Shown piece after piece: positions 1 to 9,968 of a stretch of DNA of 64,000 nt (position 1 is the first letter of the stretch; every line of letters starts with the position of its first letter). A program made the translations under genes and the position numbers. The DNA is from Poa pratensis (lineage: Eukaryota; Streptophyta; Magnoliopsida; Poales; Poaceae): assembly GCA_947311845.1 (NCBI GenBank), contig CAMZMU010000041.1, positions 112,714,203-112,778,202 on the forward strand. Reading direction: 5' to 3'. Below the pieces are notes generated by a model that searched no databases, was not told where the DNA came from, and was given only the letters and a program-made list of their open reading frames with translations.

Positions 1-2142
1 GAAAATTCATTAAAGGCTACGGTCTCATCACCAAGGTGCTCACTGATCTGTTGAGGAAAGGGGTGCAGTTTATTTGGACACCTGCTACCGAGGCTTCCTT
101 TCAGGCTCTCAAAACTGCTCTTATCTCGGCGCCGGTTTTAGCTTTACCAGATTTCTCTAAAAAGTTCGTCGTGGAGACAGATGCCAGTGATAAAGGAATA
201 GGAGCTGTCTTACTTCAAAATGACCATCCTCTAGCTTACTTAAGCAGAGCTTTGGGCCCTAAACAGCAAACACTGTCTACTTACGAGAAAGAGTGTTTGG
301 CGATCTTATTGGCTGTGGAAAAATGGAGGCCGTACCTGCAACATGCTGAGTTCTGCATCAAAACAGATCAGCGCAGTTTGGTGAACTTGACGGAACAAAG
401 ACTCACCACACCATGGCAACACAAGGCCCTCACGAAGCTGCTAGTTTGCAGTTTAAAATCTTGTACAAGAAAGGTCAAGACAATAGGGTTGCTGACGCCT
501 TGTCGAGACACCCTGCCCCACCTACTGACAACCTGATGGCCATTGTGCATAGCAAGCCAGTTTGGTTGGAGGAAGTGTTACAAGGGTACCAACAAGATCC
601 AAAAGCAGCTGAGTTACTTGCGAAATTGGCTATCAACCCTGAGTTCGAGAACTTTACTCTTAAAGATGGCATCATCAGATATCGAGGTAGAGTGTGGGTG
701 GGCAACAATGTGAAACTCCACACAAAAATTACACAGGCTCTACATGACAGTGCAATGGGGGGCATTCTGGATTCCATGTCACGTATCACCGTATCAAGAA
801 GCTATTCTCATGGCCTGGAATGAAACAATTTATTACCAGATGGGTGCAGAGTTGTAATATCTGTCAGCAGGCTAAATCCGAAAGGGTAGCTTACCCTGGT
901 CTTCTGCAACCTCTTCAAACACCTACTGGAGCTTGGGAGATCGTCTCCATGGATTTTGTTGATGGTCTGCCGAAATCTGCAGGATTCAATTGCATTATGG
1001 TAGTTGTTGATAAATTCTCCAAGTATGCGCATTTTGTGCCTCTGTCTCATCCGTATACTGCCTTTTCGGTGGCCATGGCATACATGAAAGAAGTCTTCAA
1101 ATTACATTCTCTGCCACAAGCTATAGTGTCCGATAGGGATCCAGTATTCACCAGCAAGGTTTGGCAGGAACTGTTTAGGCTGTCTGATACACAACTCTGC
1201 ATGAGCACTGCTAGACACCCCCAGACGGACGGTCAAACGGAACGGGTGAACCAATGCATGGAAGGTTACCTTCGTTGCTTTGTGCATTCTTGTCAAACCA
1301 AATGGGTTCAGTGGCTGCATTTAGCTGAGTTTTGGTACAACACAAGTTACCACTCCAGTCTGAACAAAACTCCCTTTGAAGTGTTGTATGGACACTCGCC
1401 TAGGTATTTTGGTATTGATCGGGTGGAATCGTGTGCTATACCGCAGCTAGAAGAATGGCTCAAGGAACGTGAGGTGATGACCAAGCTTCTGCAGCATCAC
1501 CTGGAGCGAGTCCAACAGAGAATGAAATCTCAAGCTGATAAAGGAAGAACAGAACGTTCTTTTGAAGCTGGCGAATGGGTGTACCTCAAACTGCAACCAT
1601 ACCTTCAGTCTTCAGTGGCTTATCGAGCTAATCACAAATTGGCATTCAAGTTTTACGGCCCATTTGAGATTGAGAAGAAAGTTGGGGAAGTTGCATATAA
1701 GCTGAAGCTGCCACCGAGCAGTATGATCCACCCAGTCATACATGTTTCTCAGTTGAAGAAATCTGTTACTGCTGATCGTGTCATTTCCAAGGACTTACCG
1801 GAGGAGCCGCCAGGTTTTCAGCAACCTGAGCAAATTCTGGCTCGGCGTCAGCGCTCGCTGGGTTCTTCGTCTGTCCGTGAAGGTTTGGTTCGCTGGACTG
1901 GTATGTCTGACACTCTAGCAACCTGGGAAAATTTGCAGGAACTGCGCGCTCGTTTTCCGGAGGCACCTGCTTGGGGGCAAGCAGGTTCTGAAGAAGAGGG
2001 GAATGTCACGGTCCTACCTGATACCAAGCACAAGAAGAAGTCCACCAAGGAGCTGTTACCAGGTGACGTCGACAAGAGGGCGCGATCCAAGCGTGAGAGG
2101 CGGGCGAACGCACGTTACAGCGGTCCGGATTGGACGGCGTGA
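1..2142 (+). pseudogene. Chromovirus pol: RNase H, integrase, chromodomain-like tail; frameshifted
   Basis: The product would be the retroelement polyprotein that copies and integrates the element. Frame 36-536 carries RNase H with VETDASDKGIGAVL and the TYEKECLAIL motif. The reading moves to a second frame near 413-823, holding the end of RNase H (GQDNRVADALSRHP) and the start of the integrase zinc-binding region. It moves to a third frame at 820-2142. That frame has the rest of the zinc-binding motif (CNICQQAK) and the integrase core with its catalytic acids in SMDFVDG, VSDRDPVFTS and DGQTERVNQ. The C-terminal WTGMSDTLATWENLQEL is chromodomain-like. At least two frameshifts make it non-functional. 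It is similar in layout to the complete element at 21488-27788 but clearly a different family. Confidence 0.85.
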
Positions 2143-2396
2143 GCTGGTGGTGTAGCTGGCAGGTGGAGCCCCGACACCCTGCGTGGTGGTTATATTGGCC
2201 TGGTGCCTTCGTCGTCATTTGCTTTTGGAAGCCAAGAACGAACGTCTCTGTCGTCTCCCTTGCTTCTCCTCCCAATCCCCTGCTTCTACTTCCCAATCCC
2301 CTTCTCTGAACCTTGAACCACTGAGGTGTATCCTGAATCCTGTATCCGGAAGTAATTAAGCAGTTGGGGTTCGTGATAGCAACTAGGTTCCTATCA
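2140..2396 (+). repeat. Candidate 3' LTR of the left-edge chromovirus
   Basis: About 257 bp lie between the pol stop codon and the NAC coding sequence. The stretch begins with TGA (the pol stop itself), contains a TATA-like TTATATT near 2191, and ends CCTATCA, so TG...CA ends are possible. The partner LTR is outside the window, so the call rests on position and terminal bases only. Confidence 0.4.
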
Positions 2397-3902
2397 ATCG
2401 GTGCCTCCAGTATCCATGACCTCGATCGTATCCAAAATATCTTGTGCTGCCACGTCGTCTCCTGTCTCATCAGCCACCACCAAGCCTTCCAGTTCCAGTG
2501 ATGTCGCATGCTGATGATGCTGGCCTTCTTTTTCTTCCTGCATATTGCCTCCTTGTTCCTTCACTGCTGGCTCCTCTTCGACCTCCGCCTCAATCATCCT
2601 CAGTAACCAGTCGCCCCCGTCGTCGTTGCCGGCTTCTTCTCGTGTCATGGCGTGGTCCTGCTCTGGCGTCAATTCAAGCTGGGACTCCGAAAATCTCGTG
2701 TCGTTGTCGGTTTCTTCTTGGATCATGGCGTGGTCCTCCTCTTGCGCCATTTCAGGCTCGGCCAACTTGTCGTCCTTGCCGACTTCTCCTTGGATGATGC
2801 CGGCCTCCAACTCTCTCGCGAACACGTCCATGTCGTCGGTCGACGCTTCAGCCGTGGGCCGGGGAGGAGGAGGTGCTACAGGCCGCCAGCGAGGTGATAT
2901 ACGAGGACGTCGTCGTGGTGTCGCCCTGGGACTGGGTCGACTAGCCTGCTGCTGAGGCATCGCCGGAGGAAGTGGCACCATCAGAGGCGCCAGTGTTGGG
3001 CGATTCCGCTTGGGGCGCGGCGGCTCGACAACCTGCGGCGCCGGCCTCTTGGGCGTTTGCTGCGTGTTCGTGCCACGACCTTGCCGTGGCCCCGACGAAA
3101 GATCGAGGGCATGCGGCGGCAATGGCTTCCTGATCGCCTGCGGCTGCGTGATCGCCCCCGGTTCTTGTCGACGCGGCTGCTGCTGCTGCTGCTGCTGCTG
3201 CACGGCCATGGTAGTGGCCGGTTCTTGTCGGCGCGGCTGCTGTTGCGGCTGCTGTTGCGGCTGCACGGGCACGGCCATGCTAGTTGCGGGTTCTTGTCGA
3301 CGCGGCGGCTGCTGCTGCTGCTCCGCTGCCGCGGCCATGGCACCGGCGGGTTCTTGCATTCCAAGGAGAGGATCCCCTGCGAGAGATTCTTGGAGCGTGA
3401 CGGAGCCCTCCTTGCAACTGGGCGAGACGTAGAACCTGCACAAGACTTGCTCCTTCCCGTCGACGTCAACGGCAAATCGGTCCAGGCCGCAGCAGTGGTA
3501 TTCCTCCATCAGCCACTCCGACTTGCGGCTCTTGTCCTTGTACGCGTATCTCAGGGTCTCGTGGTAGCCGATCGTCTCGCCGGCGATATTCTTCACGTCC
3601 TTCTTTCCGCCCGAGACCCAGCTGCCGGGGCCAGCGATGCGGTTCATCCTGTTCCCGTTCCCAGGTTTCTTCCGCTGGCAGGTGGTGAAGAAGAAGCGGT
3701 TGTGGGTCTTGGGAAGCCGAGGGTATGCCGCCGCCAGGTCCTTGGGCTCGAACTTGTACACGTCCGCCTCATAGATCACGTCGGCCGTGTCAGGGAGCCG
3801 CTCGCCGACGATATGGCGCCGGAGGTACACCCCGATCGCCTCCTCAGGCGACGGGTTGAACCGGACGCCGAAGCCTAGCGCGCGCAGAGCAGCGGTAGCC
3901 AT
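2394..3902 (-). CDS. NAC-domain transcription factor-like protein, C-terminus probably truncated
   Basis: NAC proteins are plant-specific nuclear transcription factors with an N-terminal DNA-binding and dimerisation domain. The chosen start is the ATG at 3902, the first Met before the domain, giving 502 aa in one exon. The NAC domain covers about residues 5-165, with GFGVRFNPSPEEAIGVYL (subdomain A), ADVYKFEPKDL, WLMEEYHC and VLCRFYVSP (subdomain E). It is a divergent grass-type NAC. The central part has poly-Gln blocks alternating with repeated RRQEPA motifs, then a Pro/Arg-rich stretch. The C-terminus is acidic (EEDHAM and EQDHAM repeats), which would suit an activation domain. Most NAC genes have an intron inside the domain; none is needed here. 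The stop codon is the complement of TCA at 2394-2396, exactly where the adjacent retroelement seems to end, so the native C-terminus was probably lost. Confidence 0.75.
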   Translation of the reverse strand: MATAALRALGFGVRFNPSPEEAIGVYLRRHIVGERLPDTADVIYEADVYKFEPKDLAAAYPRLPKTHNRFFFTTCQRKKPGNGNRMNRIAGPGSWVSGGKKDVKNIAGETIGYHETLRYAYKDKSRKSEWLMEEYHCCGLDRFAVDVDGKEQVLCRFYVSPSCKEGSVTLQESLAGDPLLGMQEPAGAMAAAAEQQQQPPRRQEPATSMAVPVQPQQQPQQQPRRQEPATTMAVQQQQQQQQPRRQEPGAITQPQAIRKPLPPHALDLSSGPRQGRGTNTQQTPKRPAPQVVEPPRPKRNRPTLAPLMVPLPPAMPQQQASRPSPRATPRRRPRISPRWRPVAPPPPRPTAEASTDDMDVFARELEAGIIQGEVGKDDKLAEPEMAQEEDHAMIQEETDNDTRFSESQLELTPEQDHAMTREEAGNDDGGDWLLRMIEAEVEEEPAVKEQGGNMQEEKEGQHHQHATSLELEGLVVADETGDDVAAQDILDTIEVMDTGGTD

Positions 3903-3972
3903 CGGCGGGCAGAGGCAAGTTGTCGATCGACAAGAGTTACGCAGGTACAAGAAGCTGGGCTCGTTCACGTCA

Positions 3973-3982
3973 TATATTTATA
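3973..3982 (-). promoter_or_regulatory. Probable TATA box of the NAC gene
   Basis: On the minus strand this reads TATAAATATA, about 70 bp upstream of the chosen ATG at 3902. That is a usual plant TATA-to-start distance with a short leader, and it supports the 3902 start. Confidence 0.5.
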
Positions 3983-4337
3983 GCTGCACAAGCCTAGTAG
4001 AATTAGGAATCAGATCGAGTTCCTACTCTACTCGATCGGACGAGCACAGTCCGAGATTAGTGTTGAGGGTATAACTCGGACTTCGGAGGCAGGACGAACT
4101 CCGGGATCAATTAGCGATCAATAAACGACGCAATGCCCACGCTTGATGCCTTTTTTTTGCGCTGTGTCTCACGCCCACCCTCTTTCTGGTCCAGCGGGCC
4201 TCTAATATTTCAGACCAATACACAACGCAAAAAGAGACATGGACGATCGATCATGAAACTAAACATTGCTACAAATTGCGCCGGCACCTATTGTCGGATG
4301 TCCCACATTTGAGTTTTTAAAAGTACTAGTTAACGTG

Positions 4338-5308
4338 CACGTGCAACGCACGATCTCAGTCACATAACAAAACCTCGTTGCAAATTCCCATTATGTGATT
4401 GCCACGATTACATATGTCAATGCAAGTCTCAAATGGCGAAAGGATATTATTTGATATTCTTTTTTGAAAACTTGAAGACCAATTCATACATAATTAGTGA
4501 TCAGTTAAAACTGAACACATATTTTCACAGTTCTTTCAAGTAAAATAGATTTTCCACGGTATTTCTTAGAGGAACACAGCGGTGTTCTACTGCGATAACT
4601 GGCTAGGCATGACACCTCCTACAGCTCTAATACAATTTTCTGAGATTGGCCAAACGAAATTTAATAACAGCCTACATCCATGAGGTTTGCAAGTTCCAGC
4701 AGCAATCAGATTGCCACAATCATTGCCAACGATAAAGCCCATCCTCCTGATTGAGCAGCCCCTTTGGCAGATCCATCCGTTTTGATCTATTGAACTTTAA
4801 GGCATCAGCTGGCTGCGGAGACCACGTGCAACGCACGATCTCAGTCACATAACAAAACCTCGTTGCAAATTCCCATTATGTGATTGCCACGATTACATAT
4901 GTCAATGCAAGTCTCAAATGGCGAAAGGATATTATTTGATATTCTTTTTTGAAAACTTGAAGACCAATTCATACATAATTAGTGATCAGTTAAAACTGAA
5001 CACATATTTTCACAGTTCTTTCAAGTAAAATAGATTTTCCACGGTATTTCTTAGAGGAACACAGCGGTGTTCTACTGCGATAACTGGCTAGGCATGACAC
5101 CTCCTACAGCTCTAATACAATTTTCTGAGATTGGCCAAACGAAATTTAATAACAGCCTACATCCATGAGGTTTGCATGTTCCAGCAGCAATCAGATTGCC
5201 ACAATCATTGCCAACGATAAAGCCCATCCTCCTGATTGAGCAGCCCCTTTGGCAGATCCATCCGTTTTGATCTGTTGAACTTTAAGACATCAGCTGGCTG
5301 CGGAGACC
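4338..5308. repeat. Tandem duplication, 485-bp unit, two copies
   Basis: Copy 1 (4338-4822) and copy 2 (4823 to about 5308) both begin CACGTGCAACGCACGATC and both run to CTGGCTGCGGAGACCA. I see only about three or four substitutions between them. The unit starts within the Helitron 3' hairpin region, so the terminal segment of the element has been duplicated. No coding potential is visible in either copy. Confidence 0.9.
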
Positions 5309-6304
5309 ATAATCCTTGGTTTGCTAGTTTCCGTGGCCTTCTGGCGTTGCTTCACATAGTTTGATAGATCATATTTAACTGAAAACAAATTTCTTCATAT
5401 TTTCTTATCACTTCTCACACATTTTCCTTATTTCTTTCATGCAACCATAACCAGAGATGTAAGATTGCTGTTATACATTCATCTTCTTTCACTTTTAGTA
5501 TTTCACCACAGAAGTTTATAGCATATGGACATGGGATTTTTTTAGCAACATGCATCCTGATTTGTTCGAGTTAAGCCACTCTCCACGACTCCTTTTTTAT
5601 CTTTTTGCATTTTACAAAATAATGGCCTCCATCCTCTTCCAATCTAAAACAAAAGGGAAAACCAGTATCAACATGATAATATTAATACCTCTCCATGGTA
5701 TCTTCATTGGAGGGTCAAGATGTACTTATTTTTGGAAAAACTAATAGTCCAAAGGCAGTTGGTAAGAAAGAAGTTACTTTCTTACTCATGGTAATTCACT
5801 AAAGGAAGATCATTCAAGCAAGGAAAAATCCAATCGCTCAATACCATTTTTTGGAACTGCCATGTAAGCAAGATACATAATAAATGACCCCGCGAATTGT
5901 TTAAGAAGATTCAGAAAATAACCATGCATCAGTGCTAGGTTCTGGCTTCTCTAAGTGGCAAGGGGCCTCCTATGGTTTCCCCGTGTTGTAGTGTCAATCT
6001 CATTCTAAAAGTCGGCGTAAAGTGGGTAATGAAGGTTCTGAAACTTGGATTAGAAATGTACAACTTTGGCCCGTCATATCATAATCCTCTGCTTTGAAGA
6101 TTGAGTGACTGAGATGTAACGTTTCCAAAGTTGTCAGCATGTTTTCGACCTGAACCTTTCTTACTGGAGTACAGAAAAAGAAGATGCAGCTGATACCTAT
6201 CAGTCTTGGGTTCTGATAAATGGATCCCTCGGCTGTACTGGATCAGACTGTGTTCTGCTTGCAGACTTTTCACTCGTGCAAAAACAGTAGTAATAGAATG
6301 AAAA
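5309..6304. other. Helitron interior without a recognisable gene
   Basis: This AT-rich stretch lies between the two tandem duplications. Short open frames exist (for example 6079-6315 minus) but match nothing I recognise and have no gene structure. I see no repeat, RNA gene or regulatory motif that I can defend. Confidence 0.5.
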
Positions 6305-6663
6305 TAGAATACCATTTAACAACAAGAACGATGCTTCTTTCATCTAAAGGCATTATGAATCGATGAACGTGTACAAAAAAAAGGATTAGATTTCAGATCA
6401 CCACAGAATCCTTATGGCCCTTGACTCCACCTCCACGGAGTCCATGCCCAATGGGAATGGACATCGGGAACTTCTGGACCGTCTAGAATACCATTTAACA
6501 ACAAGAACGATGCTTCTTTCATCTAAAGGCATTATGAATCGATGAACGTGTACAAAAAAAAAGGATTAGATTTCAGATCACCACAGAATCCTTATGGCCC
6601 TTGGCTCCACCTCCACGGAGTCCATGCCCAATGGGAATGGACATCGGGAAGTTCTGGACCGTC
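6305..6663. repeat. Tandem duplication, 179/180-bp unit, two copies
   Basis: Copy 1 (6305-6483) and copy 2 (6484-6663) share TAGAATACCATTTAACAACA through to TCTGGACCGTC. They differ by one A in an A-run and a few substitutions. The block covers the 3' end of the DUF295 pseudogene and its flank: the last coding part lies in copy 2 and is repeated in copy 1. Confidence 0.9.
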
Positions 6664-7627
6664 CCCAGCTGCCACCGTCCCGTCCGCGCTGACGATTCTC
6701 TGGGCCAGTAGGCGTGGCCGCACTGGTCGCTCACTACGTAGGCTTCGACGGTGCGGAAGCAGCGGTGGCCGAGGTAGCCGTCGACGTTCTTGAGCATGGA
6801 CCGGTAGACGTCGTGCAGGCTGTAGGCTTCGACGGACTGGTTGCGCTCGTTAAGCTCGTCGCTGATCTTTATCTCGTCGTCAACGAAGCAGACCTGGTTC
6901 TCTCTGATCATGTCGTGGGTGGTCGACGATGCGGCAACGGCGGCAGGGAACGCTCCGGAGCAGGCGTCGCCAAAGAAGAGTGCGCGTCTGACGATGCCCC
7001 TAACCCGCGCCCAGGAGTCGTCCGTCTCCAGCGTGAGGACCTCGATCATCGCGGTTTTGTCGTAGAGATACCAGATGGTGAGGAGGCGCCCGTTGCACCC
7101 TACCAGGTACCGCCTCGACGGGATGTACGACTTGCTGTCTTCGCTCAGGGCGGCAAGTGGGGGCAGCTGCTCCTCGTGCAGCCTCCACGGCTCGCGGCGG
7201 AGGAGGTCCGGCTGGCCGTCGTCGAACACGACCAGCTCGTCGCACGACGCGAACGCGTGCAGCCTCCCATCGTGGAACGCGCCTGCAGGTCGAACGCAAG
7301 AGACACTTGCCACCAGAAACCCTCGTGCCCTCTTCCAGCCGGCACGCGGCGATCCTTCTACCGTTCACGCCGCAGTCGACCATGGCAGCGACGACGCAGC
7401 TCGAGTCCGGGCGGACTACATGACTATCTTGCGGATCGTCTCCTCCTGATCCGTCCACGGGGCGGCGGCGGGATCCTCGCGGAGGAGAAGGGGTTCAGCA
7501 GGAAGGTCGTGGCGCCGCTGGACGCCGCCAGCGTGATGGAGCGGTGGTAGGCTGGCAGCCATGGGGAGGTCATGAGAGAGAAGACCATATGCGTGATCGA
7601 CGAATCGTTTCTTTTGCCCGGTGGCAA
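6573..7627 (-). pseudogene. DUF295 (F-box-associated, KIB-type) protein pseudogene
   Basis: DUF295 proteins are plant proteins, often with an N-terminal F-box, that carry a beta-propeller-like C-terminal domain and form a large rapidly evolving grass family. The coding sense passes through three frames. About 7600-7440 gives SSGATTFLLNPFSSARIPPP. About 7435-7340 gives DSSCVVAAMVDCGVNGRRIA. From about 7320 to the stop at 6573 it reads GAFHDGRLHAFASCDELVV, then RYLVGCNGRLLTIW and DCGYLGHRCF-like motifs such as YLGHRCFRTVEAYV, and ends GLRGGGAKGHKDSVVI. At least two frameshifts are needed and no F-box is visible upstream, so it is a broken fragment. It lies wholly inside the Helitron in the same orientation, which indicates capture. 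Confidence 0.7.
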
Positions 7628-8220
7628 TCCCCGTAATTATTACGAAAACGAAAAGCTGTGAACCGGTACGATGGCATTAGCAATACTATGTGATTTGGTG
7701 GGAGGGTAAAATGGGCAAAAGTGGATTTGTGTTGAGTTGTCAAACATTGGAGCGATCTGAACCGTTGGCCAAATATTGAAGGGCTCAGATTCAATGTATC
7801 AACACAAGTTTGCTCTTTTAATAATAGTATAGATGAAAGAAACCATGGTATAGATCATGATGTATATTATGTGTATGCCTTTTCATCAAAACATATAACA
7901 ATATGTGGCTTTCAGAAAAATGACGGGGTTAGAGACACAAACTAACTTAAGTACCGTAGACATTCGTTGTAATTCCATTGAAATGATGTTTTCAATTTTA
8001 TGACAGCCAAACACATTGGTATGGAACCTCGATTGAATTTCATGATTTTGATCTGAAATAATGACTACCAAACGAGTTTTCAGGTATTTTTCCTTTTTTT
8101 TCACAGGTCATATATGATCACATTTTGAAATAAAAAATTGTAAATGCACAAGATACAACATAATCCATGTCCATTATTTATTTCACATTTTTGGAAAACT
8201 TGTAAGTGTGACATCCGAGA

Positions 8221-8344
8221 TCTGACAATGGAATGCGGACAACTAGTTGCGAAATATTCACATTCGGATAGATCTATCCAATTCTGACAAGGAAGTGCGG
8301 GCAATTAGTTGTGAAATATTCGCATTCCGATTGATCTATCTCTA
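8221..8344. repeat. Degenerate tandem repeat, about 62 bp, two copies
   Basis: TCTGACAATGGAATGCGGAC...GATCTATCC is followed directly by TCTGACAAGGAAGTGCGGGC...GATCTATC. The copies differ at roughly one base in six, so this is an old duplication. No function is visible. Confidence 0.7.
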
Positions 8345-8463
8345 CATAAGAAAGACGTTTTTTTATGTACGGTTTCACGTCAAATATTGTAAATGGAGGA
8401 ATCAATTGGAGAAGGCAACCATTCATCGCATGTAATGGTTTATTTCGAAGCAAAACATAGAAT

Positions 8464-8520
8464 ACGTCCTGATCGCCTCCTCAGCCGACGCGTTGAACCG
8501 GACACCAAAGCCGAGGGCAC
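8464..8520 (-). pseudogene. Relic of a NAC-domain N-terminus
   Basis: On the minus strand this reads ALGFGVRFNASAEEAIRTY, which parallels ALGFGVRFNPSPEEAIGVY of the NAC gene at 2394-3902. Only about 19 codons survive. The flanks have no NAC continuation in any frame. It is a fragment copied or left behind from a closely related NAC gene. Confidence 0.7.
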
Positions 8521-9182
8521 AACATGGGTTAGACGTAAAGAGTATATTTGGAATAAGATCTGCATGAAAAAAACCACAAACGTGGCAATGAAACCCTTTG
8601 AATTGGTGAAAGGATGCTCAAACGGTTTTTAGAGTTAATATTGAAATTTGAACCAAGCGAGAGTTAAGGGTTGTAAACTGAACTTTGGGACAAAATCGGA
8701 CTTGTCGGAAGTTTGTTCAGTGGTCGTAACGTAATTGGTTATCGGTGGAACCGGTGAACCACGCGAGCTGGTTAGTGGGGAAAACCGGGCCGGGACTGAA
8801 AAAAATTTGGCGAAGTGTTTGTTCCTGAACGAGGGAAGTGGAAAGACAAAGATACTTTTTGTAGAGGAAGACGTCACTCTTTAAGTTGTAGATGATCATT
8901 ACCGAAAAAGTCCGAACATAATTTTACTTCCTCGCATATGTTCTTTTCAAGTTCTCCTTCCGTTCACTTTTATAAGAAGTTTTTGCAAATCATTTGGTAC
9001 CATGTTATCAAAGGGGACAGAGGCAGTACGACGTTTTTTTTTTAGATGAGTACGATGTATCTTTGAGATCCGCTATTTTTTTTTCCCGCTCCTCTGCTCC
9101 TACCGCTAGTCTCCCCCATGGATTGCGAGTGACACGTCCTCTTAGTTTTAGTTACCCAAATGCATCCCATTAGTACGGGATT

Positions 9183-9866
9183 TTATTGATTTGGCCTGGC
9201 CGGCCAATTAATACCATAAAAATTTCTTGAGATAAGTACGAAATAAACAAAACTATTCATTTTATTCGAAACAGCGGTAGTAGTAACCGGCCTCTTAAGA
9301 AAAACGGAGCAACGCGACGCCGAGCTTTGCGAGCTTGAACGCGTCGTCGTCTTCCGCCGACAACGGCGAAGCCACGTTGTTCTTCCCGAAGCCGTCCTCG
9401 CACTCTTGGCAGCGGCCGCCGCCTTCTCTAGGATCGCCGTCGCCTCGCCTAACTTCCCTGCCTTGACTGCGGCGGTGCAGGCAGGCGCGCCGTCCACTAT
9501 GCTACCATACAGCGACCGGCACGATAGGAGGCACCGGGCCACGGCGGCGTGATCCTCCGCCTTAAGTTTCACACCGACGCCGTCGCCGCCAAGCAGGCGG
9601 TCGATTCTGGCCTCCGTGCTGGTGGCGTTGTCTGCGAGGAGGCCCACGGCGAGACTGGCGAAAAGCTGGTAGTCGAGAGACTTGTCGCCGCCAGCGACGG
9701 AGCCGAGGGCCTCTTCGCAGAACTGGACGTCGAAGTACGTGCTCCCGCCGCCGACGGTCTTGCACGCGGCCAGTATCATCTGGTCGAATGCCGAAGTTGT
9801 AGGCAAGAGCAGCAAGAGGACAGCCACCACGCTCGTCAGGCTGGTAGACGAGGTTGAGGGAGCCAT
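9183..9866 (-). pseudogene. Plant invertase/pectin methylesterase inhibitor (PMEI) domain protein, frameshifted near the C-terminus
   Basis: Proteins of this family are secreted four-helix bundles that inhibit cell-wall or vacuolar invertase, or pectin methylesterase. The ATG at 9866 starts a clear signal peptide (TSVVAVLLLLLPTTSA). The mature part shows the family's Cys pairs in AACKTVGGGSTYFDVQFC and ARCLLSCRSLYGS...PAC. After KAAAAAK the frame departs from the paralogue at 60.4 kb, and one C is missing near 9405 (CTCTTGG versus CTCCTTGG). The altered frame then reads an Arg/Ser-rich tail to 9183. In the ancestral frame a stop lies near 9293, about where the family usually ends. A TATA-like ATAAATATT lies at 9915-9923. 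It could be a sequencing indel, but as read the last helix is lost. Confidence 0.75.
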
Positions 9867-9914
9867 TGTATGGTCGATGGTGGATTCGGTCTCCTCTGGT
9901 CCGTATGTGTGTCG

Positions 9915-9923
9915 AATATTTAT
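9915..9923 (-). promoter_or_regulatory. Probable TATA box of the PMEI-like gene
   Basis: The minus strand reads ATAAATATT about 50 bp upstream of the ATG at 9866. It is the only TATA-like motif at a suitable distance. Confidence 0.4.
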
Positions 9924-9968
9924 GGTTGATGAACATATCATGTGTTGATTATATTGATTTAGTTCCAA

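Larger units (their letters stand above)
1..2396 (+). mobile_element. Ty3/gypsy chromovirus, 3' part (enters from left edge)
   Basis: The coding order is RNase H, integrase, then a chromodomain-like C-terminus. That order is typical of Ty3/gypsy chromoviruses of plants. The 5' LTR, gag, protease and most of the RT lie left of the window. The right boundary is placed at 2396, where the sequence ends in TATCA and the neighbouring NAC coding sequence begins. No target-site duplication can be checked because the left end is not in view. Confidence 0.8.
4326..7833 (-). mobile_element. Helitron-like element carrying a DUF295-type gene fragment
   Basis: On the minus strand the element starts TCTATACTATTATTAAAAGA at 7833, preceded by A. 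It ends CTAG at 4329-4326, followed by T. A small hairpin (CGTGC-GTT-GCACG) lies about 14 bases before the CTAG end. A|TC...CTRR|T with a subterminal hairpin is the Helitron signature, and there is no TIR or TSD. The 3508-bp body holds no Rep/helicase, so it would be non-autonomous. It holds a broken DUF295 gene in the same orientation and two internal tandem duplications. Boundaries were read by eye. Confidence 0.6.
7834..9182. other. Intergenic, no gene seen except two relics listed separately
   Basis: This AT-rich stretch holds only short open frames with no recognisable domain. The two structured items in it are a degenerate tandem repeat (8221-8344) and a NAC-domain relic (8464-8520). 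A degenerate CTCCTTCCGTTCACTTTTAT near 8955 recalls a Stowaway end but has no partner. Confidence 0.5.

Noticed and set aside
8930..8990. Second Stowaway element, from CTCCTTCCGTTCACTTTTAT
   Set aside because: The motif is degenerate, has no inverted partner nearby and no TA duplication that can be paired.
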